A stretch of 56,567 nucleotides of DNA, from contig PDIP01000054.1 of NCBI GenBank assembly GCA_002811645.1, positions 1 through 56,567 of the forward strand, written 5' to 3'. Shown here in pieces: positions 50,201 through 56,567 of this stretch. This DNA is from Corallochytrium limacisporum (Eukaryota > Opisthokonta). The translations under genes and the position numbers were made by a program. A model generated the notes under the pieces. That model was not told where the DNA came from and did not search any database. It was given only the letters and a program-made list of their open reading frames with translations. Numbering within the stretch: position 1 is the first letter of the stretch; each line of letters starts with the position of its first letter.

Positions 50201-51242
50201 GCGTCGAAAGGTAGTCTTCCATAAAGAATTCATCAAAAAAATCTCCCAACCGTACGTGGCTGGCATTGCCGCAAATTAAAATGTGTGGTCTGTTGGAGTC
50301 AGCCTTGAAAGCGAGGCGGTACGTGGACGCTTGTTGATATGCCTTGATAATATTGGCAATCTGCAGAGGGATAAGGACCACTGCCGACATGACAGTGATG
50401 GTAATGGTGAGCATGGTGAGCACAGTAGTGTATGGGATAAGGGGCCTACCCAGGATCAGAACCGTCATGTACATGAATACCTCATGAAACGGCTTGTTTG
50501 CACCACCCATGATCAGTAGATCGCGATAGAATCCCGCGGCACAAAATATCAAACTTAGCACAATGACAATCAAGCTTATTACTTCTCCTCGTACACTGGT
50601 CCTCAGATCTTCATTCGACCCCATCACCCGCAGATTCTTTGCAACCCTCAGAACTCGGACGAATTGCAGCACAAAAATCCGCTGTGCCTTGAAATATGGG
50701 AAATGGAATAGCAGCAGGTCTATGTGTGGCGCAATGGTCAACTCATCCACGATGGCTTCCATGCTCAAAAAGAATGCAAGCTTGTCCTGGGCCCGCAGAA
50801 ACAAGCGCACATAGTCAATGACAAAGTAGCTCGACAACAGTAGCTGCACACAGACCATTGTGTACTGGATATTTGCGTCCTGAATGTATGTGCGTGCCAC
50901 AAAGATGAGACACGCAATGGCAGATAGAGTGGTCTGCAGATGGATCATCACCCGCTCGCGCTTTGATTTTGACCGCGGTCGTCTGTGTCCCTGTTTGCGC
51001 GGTCCGGATCCGCCTCCAGCTCTGTTCATGACATAATAGTACTCCGAAAATGACACATGACGATTACGTATCAAACGGTAGAGAATTGTCAATGTAGGAC
51101 CGGCAAGTACGGAGAGAACCACAGCCGCGAAGAACTCATCTACGCCCATGGCTTCGTTCGGATCCACTGGTGGAAGGACCCGCAAGACAGTCATGGGATC
51201 TGCTTCCCCTGTCATGACCTTAGGTTCTGCAAACGGGTCCAT
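47238..51242 (-). CDS. Slo-family (BK-like) cation channel with non-canonical filter
   Basis: This 1334-residue membrane channel has Slo architecture. Hydrophobic segments at about 38-58, 100-120, 128-150, 156-180, 222-240 and 272-297 flank an S4-like stretch with arginines (VLQFVRVLRVAKNLRVMG, 191-208). A pore loop (residues 252-270) and S6 ending in IPLQIANIIK follow. RCK1 starts at about 320 (HILICGN) and includes YSRRLQVYATLLKE; RCK2 starts at about 846 (IILVHGRG). The Slo-type C-terminal landmark SFILDAFMNQAFRTPSSLGL lies near 1090-1115. Oddities: TVLILGRP occupies the site of TVGYGD, so normal K+ selectivity is not supported; no aspartate-rich calcium bowl; a cysteine-rich segment at about 970-1040; and an acidic linker near 580. 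The start is the ATG at 51242, as the upstream frame begins with GTG. No intron. Slo kinship is firm, ion selectivity unknown. Confidence 0.85.
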   Translation of the reverse strand: MDPFAEPKVMTGEADPMTVLRVLPPVDPNEAMGVDEFFAAVVLSVLAGPTLTILYRLIRNRHVSFSEYYYVMNRAGGGSGPRKQGHRRPRSKSKRERVMIHLQTTLSAIACLIFVARTYIQDANIQYTMVCVQLLLSSYFVIDYVRLFLRAQDKLAFFLSMEAIVDELTIAPHIDLLLFHFPYFKAQRIFVLQFVRVLRVAKNLRVMGSNEDLRTSVRGEVISLIVIVLSLIFCAAGFYRDLLIMGGANKPFHEVFMYMTVLILGRPLIPYTTVLTMLTITITVMSAVVLIPLQIANIIKAYQQASTYRLAFKADSNRPHILICGNASHVRLGDFFDEFFMEDYLSTQSVSIVILCPVQPSAQLQAVFQRPRYRGRVHYVCGDTESEADLTLAAADRAKCAIVLAGIAEREVASRRDQENISRIVSLKNYSRRLQVYATLLKESSVKYLQSLPHWNPIMDRAVAIERTQAAILASSVVAPGLNAFLANLMGAKRDLSFKRDLAYPYWIKEYAQGCSQELYQLRLPPKLHGAIFCRLATLIYLQYGIVLLGISRSSVQERESTRLSKSFSGAIPVGLAEESETEEEEDDVESGATDSDDERATGLHFSDYSYGTIIFPRLGKYILNRQDEIFVIAEDEEAISKINQYDQIMFGSATMSQMILDRWLKDPRYVLSNEQILESFLGEYHLNPSGDEDEHQEDDELGPLLSKFTSLRAGMLGTKSTPTETKYHGFTCSCKVTDDGMRYLWNSPGLPLLEEQEFPGGSGAEKKTDGTESSEMTVKYRRRLAGETTEAYTEDEERIGTMNMIRDILYGGNAQHMLRDVQQIISKSDFGSKVVSLERVVAALERNRTPIILVHGRGLGDEMPLVVRFLRPPFMNTNIPIVIMVNKVTQDLVAKFEGHERVYIVQHDTDGSPTPNVRPLLMNAYAILVQSNMAVKVGSDTFGTENDKLLIMRAMSLMRLMQPLQSPSYCPMCNEPLLKADIIDPKLQTYYCRCCTRHWVECPRCHRIDEPVELLQDRTIRCEYEDDPSKGCGIFQYIPTVLMVQMVNSTSSRRFDYIYPTDSSILHAASKAASPEFFLRPMYSSGQITTSFILDAFMNQAFRTPSSLGLIENLIDDPRAYFEQMHALMQHGHPKSRSSSRMSNASRRSLMRLAHDGAGSKDPGPLPKEVRNLRPTNADSDEEASPRESHESLGVEGAASSISLKMPFRTARPFAQTVPDEFVGRTFGELFVEFVLHRRMLPAAIVRSNHKVGERGFLGNRLPYVYTTPTTGAFLRSCDRLLIFGLHRGVHYRGERPYSRTAEETAIRQEQSTSGSNVEAGMSQDNHLPVPQT

Positions 51243-52989
51243 AGTGCTTCTGTATTGCGCGTATACTGCCCTATACAGCGTAAGTTTGTTCTTCTGATTT
51301 GTCACAGCAAGTCTATTGCTGCACCTAGTGTGTTCCGATCATTGTCTCCGCTCGAAAAAGAAAGACCGTGATTCTGCCACTGTCTACCTCTACACAGCCG
51401 GGTTTACTCATCTGATCCATATAAAGCAGGTTCATCTTCAGCAATACGCTCCATGTACCAAATACCTAAGCCCCAATCTGCATCTTGTCATCCGCGTCAT
51501 CCCAAATGGATCCGTTGCAGATTGGAGGCGAGGGGAGGTGAGAGTTGTGTTGGCAACTGCACCGCTCGATTACAATGGAACATCCCAAATACTGTCCGGA
51601 CCAATGACATCCGGTAATAAATCAATGAGCAAAAAACTTGTCCATTCGCATCTGTCTCCGAACACAGTGACTTCACAGCCGATGGCAGCGGTGTTCCGTT
51701 TCGCAATGGAGAAATGCCCAGATGCCATATATTCATTTCTAATTATACTCACTACGTAGGGATGGGTAGGGTGTGTGCGTGTGTTCATCCGCAAGTTTGG
51801 AACCTCCCCGTTTGGCACTCTCGTTTTTTATCGTCCGGGACGGAGCCGGCAACCTGAATTTGTTTTAATGATATTAGATAGGGGTTTCAGCTAATGTAGA
51901 AGCGCAAGCCTGTGAAAGGTGTTGGCAAGGGTGAGAGAAGGTTTTACCCTCGCTTAAAAGTGCTGGAATTACATAGTACGTTCGTCATGCAGCATCGACC
52001 TCCTGCAACCAAAAGAGTCTGAGGCAGCACCCAGTGCCATGTACTTTTTCAACCGATCGCTAGCCCCAACCCTCGCAACACATCACACTCACGGAGCCTG
52101 GTTGCGAAACAAGGACTCCCACCATTCGCTTCACCCAACCCCGGTTTTCCATGGAGTGCTGGTGACATGGGCGTAGCCACGTTCGGATTGAAGCATTTGG
52201 AATGCCGTTTAGTGCCAAGCTTTAGTACACAACCGCACGTGAACGGTCTTGTTGTACACTCGTAATATACTGCCTTTTCGGCGATCCCGTACTCCGGTCC
52301 GTTCACTACGGCCAATTGGCCCGCAGGGAAGGGGGAGCTGGGCGGTTGTTCTGAGAGGACCCATCCGTTTCCTTTCTCGGATAATGCACTTGGAAATCAC
52401 TCTTGGTACTTAATGTACTCAACAAAACAACACTAAGGTAAACACTTTTCTGGCAGCGGTGCGCTGGCAAAAAAACTTGCGAGAGAGGTAGGGTGGGGGT
52501 GGGGTCTCCAAGGTCTTGGTGGATGTAGACACTCTATAGTGAATGTACGGTGTTTGCACTGGTTGCTGGTTCGTACCCGAGGGCTCATGGGGTATCGCAA
52601 CCCTGAGTCCCCACTCCGATAAACGGCCACGGGGCAGGTGCAAGTTTTGCCCTTCTTTAGTAGTGAGACCCCCTGCCCGGAGTGATAGATTGCAGTCGTA
52701 AATATCGCCAAAGAGAAAAAACAAAATAGAAAGGGGAGCTTTGAGACCAACCCTTGGGACAGGTATTTACGAACCTCATGTTATGACTTTACGACCTTCG
52801 TACGATAAAGCATATCCCCGTTCATAACATTAGCTGTGAGCTAATCGTCCGGGCAAAATAAACAGCTAACGGAACGATAGTACTCCACTATCATCTCAAG
52901 GTGGTCGGAAAGAAATCAAGTACCTTGTTTTGGTGGATAAGGGCAATTTTTTTTTAAAAAAACAAGGAACATAGCGAAGACTACTAACC
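51243..52989. other. 1.75-kb divergent region, channel / ArfGAP
   Basis: Promoters of both genes should lie here. Nested inverted repeats occur at 52778-52845. Short open frames such as 51316-51759 plus and 52433-52750 minus show no motif. T- and A-runs lie just before the ArfGAP start (about 52950-52963). Confidence 0.45.
52778..52845. repeat. nested inverted repeats upstream of ArfGAP
   Basis: ATGTTATGA (52778-52786) pairs with TCATAACAT (52822-52830), enclosing a smaller CTTTA/TAAAG pair and the palindrome TCGTACGA. It overlaps a second hairpin, ATTAGCT-GTG-AGCTAAT, at 52829-52845. It lies about 145-210 bp upstream of the ArfGAP ATG. Confidence 0.6.
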
Positions 52990-54468
52990 ATGGTCGACCC
53001 TGCGACCTTGAAGCGGCTCAATGATGTCCGCACACGGAACAAAAATAATATGTGTTTCGACTGCGGCACGCACAATCCCCAGTGGGCTAGTGTGACTTAC
53101 GGAATATGGATTTGTCTGGGATGCTCAGGACAGCATCGAGCCTTGGGTGTTCACATTTCGTTTGTCCGTTCTATTACTATGGACAAATGGAATGAGATGC
53201 AGCTAAAGAAAATGGAAATGGGTGGCAATGCCAAAGCCGAGCAATACCTGACCTCTCAGAGCGACTGGAATCCCAATGCTTCTATTCAAGAGAAGTACAA
53301 TTGTCTTGCGGCAGCAACATATAAAGAAAAGTTGGCTGCAGAAGTGGAAGGTAGGCCTTTTAATCAGGCGAATGTGCAGGCACCGACCTTTAGCGCTTCT
53401 CAGTCGAAGCTGGGTGGACTTTCCGGCGCCAACAACTCGATCTCCAGTAGCCAAAACAACAACTTAGCAGCTTTCTACGGCGGAGGATCCGGAGTGGGCT
53501 CCCAGGGATCGATTGGCTCTGCGGGCGGTGGAGGCGGCCTTGGTTCAACAAACTTCCAGTCGGCATTCAATCGCAATGGCAGCACTAGCAACCTGAGTGC
53601 GTCGGGAGTGAACAGCCCCGGCAGCGGCAACGTGACTCCAGGTACGGATCCATACACCAAGGAACAGTACCAGCGAAGTGCAGCCAACAAGGACGATTTC
53701 TTTGCCCGCCGTCAGGCAGAGAATGCCAACCGTCGTGATGACCTGCCTCCGAGTCAGGGTGGCAAGTACCAAGGCTTCGGAAACACCAGCTACCAGGCCC
53801 CGGCCAATAATCAAGAGGACCCGTGGGGGCAGCTGTCCACCGCGTGGTCTGCCGTTACCGCCTTTACAAGCAAGGCCGCTGAGCAGAGTATGGAGTACGC
53901 CAAAAAGGTTAATGATGACTACATCAAACCAACTGCGGAAAAGATTCAGAACGGCGAGCTGAACGAACAGTTTAGCCAGTTCGCTCAGAAGATGCAACAG
54001 GGCACTCAGGACTCATGGGCACGGATCTCGGAATCCACTTCTCAGGGATTTGGTGGATTTGACTCCCAACAGCAACAGGGCGACAACGGCAGAGTCGGTA
54101 ACCAACGGGACACTCCACAAATGCAGCAAGTCAGTGGAGGACAATCCGCCGGCGTAGGTGGTTCCTCCGGTTTCGCGAGCACCAAGAACGGCAACAGCGG
54201 GGGATTCTCTTCAGGTGGTATGAACCAGCCGGCCCAGGGTAACGCTACGCGAAATTCCTGGGATGATTGGGGCGGCAAGGACTCCTGGGAAGCTCCTTCT
54301 TCTAAGCCTTCCACCCAAGCAACGACTACCTCTGCCCCGGTATCCGGGGGAGGTGGCTACGGTTCCATGGGATCCAGTGCTTCTACCAACAAGCCTGCCA
54401 GTGCTGCTGCTGCCGACCAGAAGAAGAGCGGTGGATGGGACAATGCTGGCTGGGACGACAGTTGGTAG
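52990..54468 (+). CDS. ARFGAP1: ArfGAP1-type GTPase-activating protein
   Basis: ArfGAP1 stimulates GTP hydrolysis by Arf1 during COPI coat cycling at the Golgi. The 492-residue protein opens with the zinc finger CxxC-x16-CxxC (Cys22, Cys25, Cys42, Cys45) and the arginine finger Arg50 in GQHRALGVH, then [10 protein letters not shown]. An S/G-rich, low-complexity region follows (about 140-225). A lipid-packing (ALPS)-like stretch lies at about 276-315 ([20 protein letters not shown]). The C-terminus has tryptophan motifs ([21 protein letters not shown]) that resemble the delta-COP-binding WxW sequences of ArfGAP1. Length is near the animal protein (about 406) plus a longer linker. ATG at 52990 in context ACCATGG. 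No intron. Confidence 0.93.
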   Translation: MVDPATLKRLNDVRTRNKNNMCFDCGTHNPQWASVTYGIWICLGCSGQHRALGVHISFVRSITMDKWNEMQLKKMEMGGNAKAEQYLTSQSDWNPNASIQEKYNCLAAATYKEKLAAEVEGRPFNQANVQAPTFSASQSKLGGLSGANNSISSSQNNNLAAFYGGGSGVGSQGSIGSAGGGGGLGSTNFQSAFNRNGSTSNLSASGVNSPGSGNVTPGTDPYTKEQYQRSAANKDDFFARRQAENANRRDDLPPSQGGKYQGFGNTSYQAPANNQEDPWGQLSTAWSAVTAFTSKAAEQSMEYAKKVNDDYIKPTAEKIQNGELNEQFSQFAQKMQQGTQDSWARISESTSQGFGGFDSQQQQGDNGRVGNQRDTPQMQQVSGGQSAGVGGSSGFASTKNGNSGGFSSGGMNQPAQGNATRNSWDDWGGKDSWEAPSSKPSTQATTTSAPVSGGGGYGSMGSSASTNKPASAAAADQKKSGGWDNAGWDDSW

Positions 54469-56567
54469 GGCTAGCCGCCATCAAGGAACAGGTGATTCAT
54501 GGCAGGTGCTCTCGTTGAATCGTTGCTTGAATATGTAGTACGCGGCCGCGTACGTCAACAAGAAGGACACAGGCACACACATTTTGCACTATGTTTAGCA
54601 AATTAACCCCTTTGCGTAATCCATTTTGATTTATGATTATAGCATACATACAAAAGCTCTCTACTGGTTTACAAGAAACTGTTTCAGTTGTTACTTCCTC
54701 CTTGATGGCCGCACCACAGGCGCAGAACACGATTCAATCACCGAGCATGTCAGACAAGGCGACCATCCGTGGACTTCCACATCATCGGTCGAAACCGTTT
54801 TTGGCTCCAGCGAGCTGAGTGCGCATCGCAACCGACAATCTCCTACTTTCATGGAAAATTGGATCTTCGTAGCAGCTTGCGTTATGGGACAAAATGTGTG
54901 ATCTCTGGTCGGGTATTGCAGAATACGCAGTGTTGGATGGGCGCCCTTCGCTCAGCTGCTTCATCATCATCCTCCCCCTCATTGTTCTGTGCCCACTTCT
55001 CCTACATATGATCTTCCTTGGGGTGCCGCGTCGCCGGCTACAGCTCGTGAGTCGGGCATCCTAAGGGCATGGTACGACCGATTACTTGCTTTGGATTTAT
55101 CTGTACTAGTCACCAACTCGATGTCTTTGTGAAGCACTCACAAAGATCTCACAATCGGGACCATCTATTCCCTATACGCTTGCCGGTGGATGTACGAAAC
55201 TTCGAACCGTATGCACAGCCTGCTGTTGTCTGGCGCGTTGCACTTGCATGCTGCCCGAGTAGGCATGTGGTGTAGCTGTTGCTGGTACCGGGCACAAATC
55301 CAGCCGCAGCAATCGAACCGTACCATCGATGCGATACGCGATGTACGCACGCCCGCAAAAATTAGGGCCTTCAGACCAAACCATTTCCTTCTCCTTCGCC
55401 TCCCAAAGCGGGACCGTCGTGCATGGGGAAAGCATTGGCTGGTGGTCCCGGACCAGAAATATACCGCCGTCCCAGACCTGAGGCGTCCGTGTGTGATTTC
55501 ACAAATCTCGCTGGCCGCGCAACCCTTCCATCGTTTCCGTTCCCCAGGCCCCCCACCTACCCCTTTCCCGTCCTCTCACCCACCCCCTTGCCTCCGCCCC
55601 ATGGCCCTCTATAGTAAATCAGTCGCCTAAAAACCTGCCGAATGGGGCAGGTCTTAGAGCAATCGATCAACCCGCCCCGTAATATAACCGGGCTCATCCT
55701 TCCGTCGCGGGACCTTTTCCCAAGGGCCCACTACAGCCCCACAGCCACAGAGAGAGAGAGAGAGAGTGTGTGTGTGTGTGTGTGTGTGAGTGTGAGCAAA
55801 GAGGGGAGGGTTAAAAAATCGACAGAGTTCCAGGAAGGGGTGAAGAAATTCTCTTCATTTTGGTATTGAATGTATGGGAATTTTGCCTGCCTCAGGGCTT
55901 TCCTTTTGTTTTCATTTCACCCTGTCCTGCTCTACTGACGGTCAGCAAGGCACGATAGACCTTGGACTGGGAGGAGGGGATGGACCAAAGGTAGGAAGAC
56001 CGGAACATTGGAGTCCTACATTCACTACCGTTCGCACAGCTTGGAAAACCGGAAGAGGAGGTAAATAAAGGGGAGAGGAAAATAGGAAACAAAGAAGCGG
56101 TGAACCAACACGCCCCCTCCAAACCGGAGAGGGAAGGGAAGTTTCGGGGGGGGGGGAAGAAAGAACTTTGCGCCCCTGTCCGAGGCTTAGCTCTCAGTCC
56201 CCAGTGACAGAGGAGAGCGGGAGCCTCAGGAACCCAAAAGCAAAAAAAAAATAAGAAAAGGGACAAAGCCGACTGTTGCATAGCCAGCCCAAGGTCCCGC
56301 AGTAGTTATTTTTTCTCACTTTTCCCCTTGCGTTCATTACTGCAAGGGAAAAAGAAAGAAAAAGGCGAAGAAATTTTCTTCATCAAAAACGCTGGTTTAG
56401 TCCTTTTTCTATTCTAATGGTGAGCTCTGCCTCAGAACCGACCAACCCAAACCCCCCTCCCTCCCTCCCTCCCCTCTCTTAACCCGGCTTTTTCCGAGTT
56501 TCTTCTTAACGCACACCCCGCCTTTGCAAGTACCACCCTCTGTCTGGGAATATTGTATCAAATCTAC
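54469..56567. other. 2.1-kb right-hand end without a recognisable gene
   Basis: It contains a 16-bp perfect palindrome GTACGCGGCCGCGTAC at 54538-54553, the GA/TG microsatellite at 55748-55795, a G-run near 56146-56156, and CCCT/CTCC repeats near 56455-56478. Open frames such as 55190-55630 plus and 55892-56281 minus overlap and have no motif. A gene beginning beyond the window may have its promoter here. Confidence 0.45.
55748..55795. repeat. (AG)n(TG)n microsatellite
   Basis: AG repeats run directly into TG repeats, then TGAG units. Confidence 0.9.

Noticed and set aside
54538-54553. 16-bp perfect palindrome GTACGCGGCCGCGTAC
   Set aside because: About one such palindrome is expected by chance in a window of this length; no further structure around it.
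1-56567. CRISPR arrays, prophage, transposases, telomere repeats
   Set aside because: Looked for repeated spacers, integrase or transposase motifs and TTAGGG arrays; none seen.

Overview
This window looks like nuclear DNA from a eukaryote. It carries 20 confidently recognisable protein-coding genes, and each reads as one uninterrupted frame with no intron needed. Genes lie on both strands with long gene-free gaps (up to 4.7 kb), and there are no operons. The gaps are rich in homopolymer runs, GA/CT microsatellites and C-run/G-run palindromes. I saw no rRNA, convincing tRNA, CRISPR array, prophage or intact transposon. The gene set points to a unicellular opisthokont, probably on the animal (holozoan) side: syntaxin-1-type Qa-SNARE, CIB-type EF-hand protein, site-1 protease, dynactin p62, AUP1, PYROXD1 and a Slo-type channel. 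These sit beside biosynthetic genes that animals lost or fused, namely aspartate-semialdehyde dehydrogenase and a stand-alone PurN-type GAR transformylase. A Corallochytrium-like organism would fit, but that is inference from gene content, not an identification.

Layout. 1-5.7 kb: a possible last exon of an upstream gene, then two very similar MFS (monocarboxylate-porter-like) transporters in tandem. 5.7-10.4 kb: gene-free, simple-sequence-rich DNA. 10.4-16.5 kb: site-1 protease (-), aspartate-semialdehyde dehydrogenase (+) and a mitochondrial-type rhodanese (-). 16.9-18.1 kb: an apparently broken, or unusually spliced, coiled-coil gene. 18.3-27.9 kb: MYG1 nuclease (-), syntaxin (+), Ran GTPase (-), membrane dipeptidase (-) and a BolA protein (-). 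29.8-31.3 kb: thioredoxin (+) and 1-Cys peroxiredoxin (-), end to end. 33.0-40.1 kb: GRIP-domain golgin (+), CIB-like EF-hand protein (-), GAR transformylase (-) and dynactin p62 (+). 42.8-51.2 kb: AUP1-like protein with a polyglutamine tract (+), PYROXD1-like flavoprotein (+) and a large Slo-family channel (-). 53.0-54.5 kb: ArfGAP1-type protein (+). The last 2 kb shows no gene.

The genes do not form one pathway, but themes recur. Secretory and lipid-droplet traffic: site-1 protease, syntaxin, golgin, ArfGAP1, AUP1, dynactin p62. Thiol and redox chemistry: rhodanese, BolA, thioredoxin, peroxiredoxin, PYROXD1. The most unusual item is the Slo-like channel. It keeps the Slo membrane core, S6 and C-terminal gating-ring landmarks, but its selectivity filter lacks the K+ signature (TVLILGRP where TVGYGD is expected), and it carries a cysteine-rich, zinc-ribbon-like segment within the gating-ring region. 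The second is the decayed coiled-coil gene at about 17.2-18.1 kb.
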